Positions 1 to 6,548 of a stretch of 64,000 nucleotides of DNA are shown piece after piece. The position numbers and the translations under genes were made by a program. This stretch comes from Leptospira haakeii (GTDB lineage: Bacteria; Spirochaetota; Leptospiria; Leptospirales; Leptospiraceae). The stretch is from positions 1 to 64,000 of the forward strand of contig NZ_NPEG01000013.1 in assembly GCF_002812045.1 (NCBI RefSeq). Reading direction: 5' to 3'. The notes below the pieces were generated by a model. It was not told where the DNA came from and did no database searches. It saw only the letters and a list, made by a program, of their open reading frames with translations. Position 1 is the stretch's first letter, and each line of letters begins with the position of its first letter.

Positions 1-2098
1 CTTCTTCTATCCTGGATAAAAATGCCTCTTGGTTTTCGTTGATCTCTTTGCTTCCATCTTCTCGGAGTCCGACTATCAGATCGTCTTTTCCATCAGAACC
101 TAAAAATAAACAATCTCCGGGTTTAAGCTGAAACGATTGAACAGTAAATGTTGAACTTGGATCGAAGGGTAATCCAATCCTATTGAAAAAATGTTTGGTT
201 GGGATAAGGCTAGCTTTTCCGTTTCTATATAGAATAGGAGAAGGATGTTCTGCGTTTACTAAATATGTTTTACCTGTAGATTCTTCTATCACTCCTAAGA
301 CTGCAGTGACTAACATACTTCCTTCGAAAATTTCGAACACTTTAGAAAGTTCTAAAAAAGAGGATCTCAGCCAGCGTTGGGGACTGAACTCTAATGTTCT
401 ATCTTCGAATAGTCTGGTCCTGTTTAAGATAGCTCCGAATACGGAGCCTAAAACGATTGCACCTCCCGCGCCCTGGATGGATTTTCCCATTGCATCAGCG
501 TTCATAAACACTGTACAATTTGCTCCTCCTATCTTGAGGCTGGTAGACATACAAAGATCTCCGCCGATTTCGTGATTTTGTTCTTTGAACGAGAATTGTT
601 TTTTCTGGCGTGTAAATGATTCTACGAAAACTTTTCCGTTTCGAGCTGTTTCTATTCCGAAAGGTTTGAGAAGAAGGGAGGTTAAAAAATAATCTCCTTG
701 CTGTTGCTCCAATAATTTTGTAAGTCTGGAAGTTCTGTCTTTAACCTGATCTTCTAATGTATCTGCGTATACGGAGAGGGCAGTTCTCGCTTCTCGAATG
801 GAGCTAACCATTCCGTTAAATGAGTCGGTCAGAAAACCTATCTCGTCTTGGATTCGAACTTGGATTTTTGTGTTTAGATCTCCTTGGTTTACTTTTCCGA
901 TTCCTATTAATAAATTTTTAAGAGGATTCCAAATCGCTCCTCTGAAAAAAATTCTGAATCCGAAAAGTATTACAAATACAGTAATGAATAAAACAGCAAA
1001 ATAAGGTCCGATTGCTCTATGAAGAAAGTTTCTATACTCTTCGTATGGGAATATTGCCTCGTATTTTCGATTTTCTAAATCGAATTTGTATAATACGGAT
1101 CGGGATTCTTCTTTATTACCTTCTACAAAATAACGTTCAGCTTTTGAAGGAAAAACAGAGTCGTAATATCCTGAAGATTGTCTTGGGAATCTTTTAGGGG
1201 AGTCCGGGTTTGTTGGAATTCCAACACGCAATGACGGGTCCGGATCCGGAACGTTCTTCCTAATAAAAATCGAATTCTCAGCTTCTCTCAGTTTACTTAG
1301 ATCGAACGTATCTTCTTGCCTGGAGACGGAAGCGAGTCCTATCCAATACAGGATGAGTAAGAATGTTCCCAAACAAATCCCGGTAATCCTGTTTAGAAAA
1401 CGTGTTTGGTCCGAAGTGGTATTGATATAAAGCACCAGGATGACAAAACTTCCCGGGATCATAAAGAATGTATAAACCGTCAAAAAATCGGTTCTGGAGA
1501 TCAGTCCTGCGCGGCTCATACTGTTTGCGATCACAGGAGGAAAGATAAGAAGAGAGAAGAATAGAACAAATAATCCTGTAAAGCGGTTGGATTCTTTGGA
1601 AGCAATCCAACTTCTCCAAATCCCCGTAAAAATCATTAGGAAAGAATAAACTAAAACCAAAACACCGAGGATCTTATTCTCTAACGGTAAGTAGAAAGTC
1701 CAGATCTGTTCTGAAAAATCAAATATGGGTTCTTGATTGAATGTGCTAAAAATATAATATACGGAGAAGCTAATCCAAACGAATAATTGGGTAATTAAGA
1801 AACGGAAAGCGAATTTTTCCTTTGCAGGACTTGGATAAAAGAAGAAGAACTGTCCCATACAAGAGAGCGCCGGGATAACAGCCAAGATCAACCATCTATG
1901 ATAAGCAGCTATAGGAGAATCTATACTGTACGCGATCACGAATGAGAACGCGTGGATCGATAATAGAAAAAATGCCCCGGCCAGATAAGAGCTGGATTTG
2001 GATCTATTTCGGATTGCGGCTAAAAAACTTCCAAGTACCGCAGTGAATATACAACCGATCAGAGATCCAAAAGAAAAAAAAGTTAGCTGTAAGCTCAT
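1..2098 (-). CDS. 7TM-HAMP-SpoIIE (PP2C-type) membrane serine phosphatase, 3' end beyond window
   Basis: Open frame from ATG at 2098 to the left edge, about 699 residues, so the C terminus is missing. Order of parts: about seven hydrophobic segments (residues 1-245), an extracytoplasmic stretch, another TM near 350-370, a HAMP linker containing DEIGFLTDSFNGMV, a short coiled coil, then a SpoIIE/PP2C phosphatase domain with GGD, NADAMGK and GSDGKDD metal-binding motifs. Such proteins usually dephosphorylate anti-sigma-antagonist (STAS) proteins in partner-switching pathways; no STAS or anti-sigma gene is visible here. The start is backed by a GGGGG run just upstream and by alignment of MSLQLTFFSF with the activator encoded at 6549. 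A sigma-54-type promoter lies immediately upstream. Confidence 0.85.
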   Translation of the reverse strand, partial: MSLQLTFFSFGSLIGCIFTAVLGSFLAAIRNRSKSSSYLAGAFFLLSIHAFSFVIAYSIDSPIAAYHRWLILAVIPALSCMGQFFFFYPSPAKEKFAFRFLITQLFVWISFSVYYIFSTFNQEPIFDFSEQIWTFYLPLENKILGVLVLVYSFLMIFTGIWRSWIASKESNRFTGLFVLFFSLLIFPPVIANSMSRAGLISRTDFLTVYTFFMIPGSFVILVLYINTTSDQTRFLNRITGICLGTFLLILYWIGLASVSRQEDTFDLSKLREAENSIFIRKNVPDPDPSLRVGIPTNPDSPKRFPRQSSGYYDSVFPSKAERYFVEGNKEESRSVLYKFDLENRKYEAIFPYEEYRNFLHRAIGPYFAVLFITVFVILFGFRIFFRGAIWNPLKNLLIGIGKVNQGDLNTKIQVRIQDEIGFLTDSFNGMVSSIREARTALSVYADTLEDQVKDRTSRLTKLLEQQQGDYFLTSLLLKPFGIETARNGKVFVESFTRQKKQFSFKEQNHEIGGDLCMSTSLKIGGANCTVFMNADAMGKSIQGAGGAIVLGSVFGAILNRTRLFEDRTLEFSPQRWLRSSFLELSKVFEIFEGSMLVTAVLGVIEESTGKTYLVNAEHPSPILYRNGKASLIPTKHFFNRIGLPFDPSSTFTVQSFQLKPGDCLFLGSDGKDDLIVGLREDGSKEINENQEAFLSRIEE

Positions 2099-2118
2099 AA
2101 AGCCCCCACTGACTTTTA

Positions 2119-2133
2119 GCAGGAACTGTGCCA
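2119..2133 (-). promoter_or_regulatory. sigma-54 (-24/-12) promoter for the 7TM-SpoIIE phosphatase gene
   Basis: On the minus strand the sequence reads TGGCAC, five bases, CTGC. This matches the sigma-54 consensus TGGCAC-N5-TTGC with one mismatch and correct spacing. The predicted transcription start is near 2107, giving a very short leader of about nine bases before the ATG at 2098. Confidence 0.7.
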
Positions 2134-2192
2134 ATGTCGGTTTAGATTTTTATCTTAAATGACTTCTCGTATCTTATATCCATTCGCCGTTT

Positions 2193-2273
2193 AATTTATT
2201 TCAATCGTTTTGAAATCTAAAGCAGTGATTGTTTTCAATCAGTATGGCAAAGAACAGTCGATCGATTTTAATC
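2193..2273. promoter_or_regulatory. Three phased activator-like sites between two divergent sigma-54 promoters
   Basis: Three 14-bp sites resemble GATTG-N4-CAATC: 2193-2206 (AATTT-N4-CAATC), 2227-2240 (perfect) and 2260-2273 (GATCG-N4-TAATC). Their centres are 34 and 33 bp apart, about three helical turns. From the plus promoter they lie 147, 113 and 80 bp upstream; from the minus promoter 68, 102 and 135 bp. The whole 2099-2433 gap holds no gene. The same layout recurs at 5169-5249. I infer these are enhancer sites for a sigma-54 activator. Confidence 0.6.
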
Positions 2274-2344
2274 AGCACTCTATTGGAACGCAGTATTTCT
2301 TTGTTTTATGTGCGTTTCTTGAGAAAGTTTTATAAATTTCTTTC

Positions 2345-2359
2345 TGGCACGAAAACTGC
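2345..2359 (+). promoter_or_regulatory. sigma-54 (-24/-12) promoter for the outer-membrane protein gene
   Basis: TGGCAC, five bases (GAAAA), CTGC: one mismatch to the sigma-54 consensus and exact spacing. The predicted transcription start is about 2371, directly at the edge of a leader hairpin (2372-2407). Confidence 0.75.
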
Positions 2360-2371
2360 TTAAGGAGGTTA

Positions 2372-2407
2372 AGTCTCCTGAAAATTCCAAAACGAATTTC
2401 GGAGACT
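2372..2407 (+). promoter_or_regulatory. 5' leader hairpin of the outer-membrane protein mRNA
   Basis: AGTCTCC (2372-2378) pairs with GGAGACT (2401-2407). The inner arms GAAAATTC and GAATTTC add about seven more pairs with one bulge. It would begin one base after the predicted sigma-54 start. No U-run follows, so it is unlikely to be a terminator; a 5' mRNA-stabilising structure is an inference. Confidence 0.5.
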
Positions 2408-2433
2408 CGTATAAAAAAACGAGGAGAATGTTA

Positions 2434-3510
2434 ATGCGATACGGATGGAAAGGGACATTAGTGAGGGCATTTGTTCTATTACTAATTCTTCCACTTATGA
2501 TCTTACCGATCTCTGCAGAAGAAAAGGAAACTGCGGAACCGCCTAAAGATAAATGGAGAGTTTTACTCGGAGCCTTTGCCGGCCAATTCGATTTACAATT
2601 ACAAACGAAACTTCCGTTCAACTATGTAAATCCAAGTTCAGGTCAAAGAGAAATTCCTTCTTTAGGTAGGGCGAGTGGGCTTACACAAAACGGGGCCATG
2701 GATTTAGGAGCAGAAGGGATCGGTCCTCAGAAAGGACTCCAGTTTATGATCCTAAGCGACTCATTGGTTTTCCAAGCAACATATGCCAGAGTGGATGTGA
2801 ATTTTGTTCCTCTGAGAAAACCTCCGATTGGAGTGAATACCGCAGAAGGAAATGCAGGCGGTAATGTTTATTCTACCAACTTGGATTATTATATGAACAT
2901 AAGTCGTTATGTCCAACCAATGGTAGGGATAGGATATGCAGCCTTCGGAGCCTATTATAAGGCGCGTAACGTTGTTGGTACCACTGTTGGTAACGGACTT
3001 TACGAATCATTCCCTACCATAGATGCAGACGATGGATATAGTTCCGATGTCGGGAAGGCAGGACTTCGTATCAAGTTGCCTATCCAAAGCTGGTACATTA
3101 CTCCGTATTTCCAATATGCTGGTAACGAATATCATATTAATGTAAGAACCACTGCGGGGACCGTACAAAACAATGTGAATGGATATCCTGCGGACCCGAA
3201 CGGTATGTTGGATGCATGGTATTACCAAGGAGTGGGCTCGGTAAGCACTGTAGATTCAATGACTCAGGTTTCTAGACAAGCAAGAAGTGCAGGTGTTGTT
3301 TTCTTTATGGATTACAAAAAGTTCATAAGCCTTACGATCAATGCGAGAAGGAACTTTACTCAAGCTGCTTGGAACGTTTCTGCTACCCTGTTGGTATTCC
3401 TGCATCCAAATATGGGGATCATGGCGAATTACGCATACTCGGAGCCAGAGATCTTATTTAGCTTTAATAGATCTTGGGCAATCGGACCCGTATTCACTAC
3501 TACGTTTTAA
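2434..3510 (+). CDS. Exported, probable outer-membrane beta-barrel protein of unknown function
   Basis: The 358-residue product begins with a clear signal peptide (MRYGWKGTLVRAFVLLLILP... ending near ISAEE). The mature part alternates polar and aromatic residues (many Tyr, Phe, Gly, Asn) and ends in ...GPVFTTTF; a terminal Phe is typical of beta-barrels. I do not recognise a named family. An ATG at 2428 is also in frame, but GAGGAG at 2421-2426 is correctly spaced only for 2434. The gene is divergent from the 7TM phosphatase and has its own sigma-54 promoter, so it is probably induced with it. Confidence 0.7.
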   Translation: MRYGWKGTLVRAFVLLLILPLMILPISAEEKETAEPPKDKWRVLLGAFAGQFDLQLQTKLPFNYVNPSSGQREIPSLGRASGLTQNGAMDLGAEGIGPQKGLQFMILSDSLVFQATYARVDVNFVPLRKPPIGVNTAEGNAGGNVYSTNLDYYMNISRYVQPMVGIGYAAFGAYYKARNVVGTTVGNGLYESFPTIDADDGYSSDVGKAGLRIKLPIQSWYITPYFQYAGNEYHINVRTTAGTVQNNVNGYPADPNGMLDAWYYQGVGSVSTVDSMTQVSRQARSAGVVFFMDYKKFISLTINARRNFTQAAWNVSATLLVFLHPNMGIMANYAYSEPEILFSFNRSWAIGPVFTTTF

Positions 3511-3538
3511 AAGGATATATCGGATAGGAAAATAGAAA

Positions 3539-3568
3539 ATAAAAAAGGTCGATCTTAAAGATCGACCT
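3539..3568 (-). terminator. Rho-independent terminator after the coiled membrane protein gene
   Basis: AGGTCGATCTT (3546-3556) and AAGATCGACCT (3558-3568) form a perfect 11-bp inverted repeat with almost no loop. On the minus strand it is followed by a U-rich run. It sits just past the stop at 3584 and may also block read-through from the convergent gene ending at 3510. Confidence 0.75.
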
Positions 3569-3583
3569 AATGCGTAAATAAGG

Positions 3584-4168
3584 CTAAAGGTTTCCGTTCT
3601 TTTTAGAAAGTTCGGAGATCGATCGATCCAAAGATTCCAATTCCGTTCGGAATTCTTTTTTCCGGGTCTCAGAAAGTTCTTCTTTAAGCTTTTCGAATGT
3701 TTTGTATAGGATCTCACGGAGATCCTTTTTTTTTCTTAACTGCAAAAGAATATATTCTTCTTCTTCGAAAGTGTTTAAACCGGTAAAAGATCGTTTGTTC
3801 TCTAAATATTCTAGTTTTTCATGAAAAGATTTCACCATTTCTGCGTGGTTTGGATCGGGGCGAAAAATATTTCTTCCTAAGTTTTCGAAAATCTCCCTGG
3901 TCTTGGATAAAAAAGGGAAACCTACTAGTTCGGTTAATACAAAATCATCCGAAAAATCTTTATCCGAACTATTTTCAGGAATTTCCTCCGCCAAAAATGA
4001 ATCATCGAGAGTTTCCGCAAAGCTGAACTGTTCTTCCGAAGGCTCTCTAACCTTTGAATTAAAGGAGCTGTCTGGATCAGATTCGGAGAATATAAAATAA
4101 AAACAAAATACTATTGCAGCGAAAAGAAATAAGAAGATTAAAACTCGGAATTTGGATGTAGATCTCAT
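3584..4168 (-). CDS. Single-pass membrane protein with charged helical tail, unknown function
   Basis: This 194-residue protein has an N-terminal membrane anchor (FRVLIFLFLFAAIVFCFYFIF, residues 7-27) and a strongly charged remainder. The second half is rich in Glu, Lys and Leu and should be helical, possibly coiled coil (residues 105-190). No family is recognised. AGGAAGAAG precedes the ATG. It lies downstream of the secreted esterase gene in the same direction, separated by a terminator hairpin, so it may be expressed by partial read-through from the esterase sigma-54 promoter. Confidence 0.6.
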   Translation of the reverse strand: MRSTSKFRVLIFLFLFAAIVFCFYFIFSESDPDSSFNSKVREPSEEQFSFAETLDDSFLAEEIPENSSDKDFSDDFVLTELVGFPFLSKTREIFENLGRNIFRPDPNHAEMVKSFHEKLEYLENKRSFTGLNTFEEEEYILLQLRKKKDLREILYKTFEKLKEELSETRKKEFRTELESLDRSISELSKKNGNL

Positions 4169-4180
4169 AGGCTTCTTCCT

Positions 4181-4212
4181 AAAAAAAGAATCCGGCGGGG
4201 AACACCGGATTC
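4181..4212 (-). terminator. Terminator after the secreted esterase gene
   Basis: GAATCCGG (4188-4195) pairs with CCGGATTC (4205-4212). On the minus strand the stem is followed directly by seven U residues. It sits between the esterase stop and the start of the downstream coiled membrane protein. Confidence 0.8.
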
Positions 4213-4226
4213 GAATTGGAATTTAC

Positions 4227-5048
4227 TTAACGGTATTGGTTAAACCAAGAATATATTTTTCCTGCAGATGCGGATACCCATTCATGCCCAGCTAGGTAGT
4301 CAGTATATCTATCCGTAGGAATTCCTTGGGATCTGAGTTTGTCATAATACAAATCCATGGTCCACCAAGGAACTACAGCGTCCAAGAATCCGTGCATAAA
4401 GAATGTTGGCGGATGATTGGAAGGCAGAGTCGGAACAATACAGATCGGTCCGCTGCAAGTAGCATAAGAACCGGATTGAATTGCCAATGCTTTGAATTCT
4501 CCAGGGAAAGATACTGCCATACGGCTTGTATTATAGCCTCCGCTGGAAATACCGGTTGCGAATTTTTTATTCGAATTGATCGGTCCAAAACTTCCATTAC
4601 GGATTGCAGCAAACAGATTATTTAAGAAAATATAATCTGCAGTGAGTTCATAGATTGTAGGCAAGTTTGTTTCCCAGAAAAGATCCAACCCCGCGTCCGG
4701 AGCGATCACTGCGAATCCATTATCCAACATCTTCTCAATGACTTTTACTTCGTAAAATCCACCGAACGGAGCCCCTTGTGTACGGGAAAATTGTACCGTA
4801 AAGAAAGATCCTTGGTACATCACTACCACAGGCCATCCTCCTGCAGGAGCAGTTCCTTCAGGTACTTGGTATCTTACATCCCTGAATATCCCAGGTCTAG
4901 CTTCGATTTTTTTTGTAGAGTAAGAGCAACTAGTTGTCTTTATCAAGAGACCGGTTGTTTTACAACGAGCAGCATCCACTTCCTCAGCACCTGCAAATAA
5001 CAAGGCACCGATCAGTATAGGCATTAACATCGTGATTCTCTTCAGCAT
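4227..5048 (-). CDS. Secreted alpha/beta-hydrolase, PHB-depolymerase-like esterase
   Basis: The 273-residue product has a signal peptide ending near residue 26 (...GAEEVDAA). A complete catalytic triad is visible: Ser168 in GISSGG, Asp223 in HGFLDAVVP and His255 in AGHEW. The GxSxG box and the HGxxDxxVP motif are those of the poly(3-hydroxybutyrate) depolymerase/feruloyl-esterase-like family. The natural substrate is unknown and could be a short-chain ester or lipid. GGGGAGG precedes the ATG at good spacing. A sigma-54 promoter lies 48 bases upstream, divergent from the DUF3089 lipoprotein operon. Confidence 0.75.
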   Translation of the reverse strand: MLKRITMLMPILIGALLFAGAEEVDAARCKTTGLLIKTTSCSYSTKKIEARPGIFRDVRYQVPEGTAPAGGWPVVVMYQGSFFTVQFSRTQGAPFGGFYEVKVIEKMLDNGFAVIAPDAGLDLFWETNLPTIYELTADYIFLNNLFAAIRNGSFGPINSNKKFATGISSGGYNTSRMAVSFPGEFKALAIQSGSYATCSGPICIVPTLPSNHPPTFFMHGFLDAVVPWWTMDLYYDKLRSQGIPTDRYTDYLAGHEWVSASAGKIYSWFNQYR

Positions 5049-5063
5049 TTTTTTCCTCCCCGA

Positions 5064-5079
5064 GCCGAATTCGTTCGGC
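5064..5079 (-). promoter_or_regulatory. 5' leader hairpin of the esterase mRNA
   Basis: GCCGAA (5064-5069) and TTCGGC (5074-5079) form a 6-bp stem with a four-base loop. It starts about +6 from the predicted sigma-54 start at 5084 and ends just before the GGGGAGG ribosome-binding site. It resembles in position the leader hairpins of the other sigma-54 transcripts here. Confidence 0.4.
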
Positions 5080-5095
5080 CGGTATGTTTCCTAAA

Positions 5096-5110
5096 GCAAG
5101 ACCTGTGCCT
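5096..5110 (-). promoter_or_regulatory. sigma-54 (-24/-12) promoter for the secreted esterase gene
   Basis: The minus strand reads AGGCAC, five bases (AGGTC), TTGC, then TTT. The GG and GC elements and their spacing are perfect; only the first base differs from TGGCAC. Predicted start about 5084, 36 bases before the ATG. Confidence 0.75.
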
Positions 5111-5168
5111 AACGCAAAAAATGTTTTGCATAGCGTATGTTCTACAAAATAGATTCAGAATTTTGAAA

Positions 5169-5249
5169 GTATTCGCTGAATCGTTATTCTAAGAAAATTG
5201 AGATGATCATTTTCAATCGCCGAAAATGGACAATTGATTGATTTCAATC
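5169..5249. promoter_or_regulatory. Second array of phased activator-like sites between divergent sigma-54 promoters
   Basis: Sites resembling GATTG-N4-CAATC lie at 5205-5218 (GATCA-N4-CAATC) and 5236-5249 (perfect), with a degenerate one at 5169-5182 (right half GAATC). Centres lie 148, 112 and 81 bp from the plus promoter and 67, 103 and 134 bp from the minus promoter, within 1 bp of the offsets in the array at 2193-2273. Bases beyond the sites are also shared, such as ACA-T-GAT-GATTT before the last site and TCTATT after it. The 5049-5398 gap has no gene. Confidence 0.6.
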
Positions 5250-5321
5250 GATTTCTATTCCGCAAAATCAACAGAATCGCCGTTATATGCTAAGGATCGT
5301 AAGATTGGAACTTTCTCCGCT

Positions 5322-5336
5322 CGGCACGGATATTGC
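5322..5336 (+). promoter_or_regulatory. sigma-54 (-24/-12) promoter for the DUF3089 lipoprotein-activator operon
   Basis: CGGCAC, five bases (GGATA), TTGC, then TTT: only the first base departs from the sigma-54 consensus. Predicted start about 5348. The operon it drives includes the probable activator gene itself, which implies positive autoregulation. Confidence 0.75.
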
Positions 5337-5352
5337 TTTCTGTCCATTATTA

Positions 5353-5382
5353 TCTTTCCCAAAATAAAATCAGAGGGAAAGA
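5353..5382 (+). promoter_or_regulatory. 5' leader hairpin of the DUF3089 lipoprotein mRNA
   Basis: TCTTTCCC (5353-5360) pairs perfectly with GGGAAAGA (5375-5382) around a 14-base loop. It begins about +6 from the predicted sigma-54 start and overlaps the first bases of the GAGGAGG ribosome-binding site, so it could affect translation as well as mRNA stability. Confidence 0.45.
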
Positions 5383-5398
5383 GGAGGATTTCTAACAT

Positions 5399-6442
5399 AT
5401 GAGACTTTTCTTATATTCTTCTTTGTTGTTTTGGGGATTTTTATTTTCAAACTGTACTTCGATCTTTTTGTATTTGATCAAACCTTCCGGTCCTTTTGTA
5501 CAAGAGAGTGTTCCGGCTTCTCCCGATTATTCTAAAAAAGAATCTTGGGCAGCACTTCCTGAACTGAAAGATGATCCGGATGAGGTCCCTACAATTTCCG
5601 GTTTCAAGGATGGGCAGAATAATGCTAAGGCAGATGTATTCTTTGTTCATCCTACCACTTTTATTAAGGCGGAAGGATGGAATGCTGAGATAGGAAGTAG
5701 TCTGATCGTTTACGGACTTTCTCCTCTAAAAATGCAGGCCTCCGTTTTTAATGAGTCTGCGAAAGTATATGCACCTAGATACAGGCAGGCAGCGTTATAT
5801 TCTTTTATAGATGATTCTGGAAATGGAGAGAAGGCGTTCGAGATCGCAAAAAAAGATGTACTCTCCGCATTCGATCATTATCTAAAACATTATAACCAAG
5901 GAAGACCATTTTTTATAGCAGGTCATAGCCAAGGTTCTATGATGCTTGTCCATGTATTAAAAGAATATTTAGATAAGAAGAAGGTCCCGAACTTTGTCGC
6001 AGCATATCTCCCTGGTTGGGCCATACATTCTTCTGAATTTAAAAATCTGAAGGTATGCGCTAACTCCAAAGACCTTGGATGTTATATCAGTTGGAATTCT
6101 AAAAAATGGGGTTCACAACTTTCTGATTTTGCGCTTCCTCCGGAGAGATATGTAGGAGGAGTTTGTGTAAATCCGGTTAACTGGACTCAAAATAGTCCTG
6201 AAACTCCTAAAGAAGAACATAAGGGTGGAGTGGGAATCCAATTTTCTGAATTAGATAAGGCTTATATTAGAACTAAGTGCGAAGGGGAAATGCTTTGGGT
6301 AGATCTACCTTCTAATCCAAATTACGAATCCAGAAGAGGGAATAAGAAAAATTTTCATATTTCGGATTATGGACTCTTCTATTTGGATATCAGAGAAAAC
6401 GTAAAAGAAAGATTAGAAGAATATTTTAATAAAAAAAGGTAA
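5399..6442 (+). CDS. DUF3089-family alpha/beta-hydrolase lipoprotein
   Basis: The 347-residue product has a signal peptide with a spirochaetal lipobox (LFSNC, Cys19), so it should be membrane-anchored outside the cytoplasm. Features typical of the DUF3089 hydrolase-fold family are present: DVFFVHPTTF near 79-88, the nucleophile elbow GHSQGS (Ser177), and a C-terminal HxxDYGLF where the catalytic His should lie. Substrate unknown; esterase or lipase activity is an inference. GAGGAGG lies 11 bases before the ATG. First gene of a sigma-54-driven operon with the activator that follows. Confidence 0.75.
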   Translation: MRLFLYSSLLFWGFLFSNCTSIFLYLIKPSGPFVQESVPASPDYSKKESWAALPELKDDPDEVPTISGFKDGQNNAKADVFFVHPTTFIKAEGWNAEIGSSLIVYGLSPLKMQASVFNESAKVYAPRYRQAALYSFIDDSGNGEKAFEIAKKDVLSAFDHYLKHYNQGRPFFIAGHSQGSMMLVHVLKEYLDKKKVPNFVAAYLPGWAIHSSEFKNLKVCANSKDLGCYISWNSKKWGSQLSDFALPPERYVGGVCVNPVNWTQNSPETPKEEHKGGVGIQFSELDKAYIRTKCEGEMLWVDLPSNPNYESRRGNKKNFHISDYGLFYLDIRENVKERLEEYFNKKR

Positions 6443-6460
6443 ACGTTAGAATTATCACTT

Positions 6461-6503
6461 AAGCGGCGTTTCGACTCGATCCAATAAAATCGAAATGTCG
6501 CTT
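6461..6503 (+). promoter_or_regulatory. Long hairpin between the lipoprotein and activator genes
   Basis: Bases 6461-6473 pair with 6491-6503 along 13 positions including two G-U wobbles, around a 17-base loop. No U-run follows. It covers an alternative ATG at 6495 and lies 46 bases before the preferred start at 6549. It could limit read-through or protect a processed mRNA end; the role is inferred. Confidence 0.4.
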
Positions 6504-6548
6504 GACCTTCCGTTTCGGAATGGTCTTTTTAAACTCCACTTTTATTTC

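Noticed and set aside
183..1197. Plus-strand open frames at 183-575, 798-1004 and 1012-1197
   Set aside because: They are antisense to the SpoIIE phosphatase, whose domains read cleanly on the minus strand.
6495..6548. Upstream start of the sigma-54 activator
   Set aside because: Its ATG lies within a hairpin and the 18 extra residues do not align with the paralogous phosphatase; ATG 6549 does.
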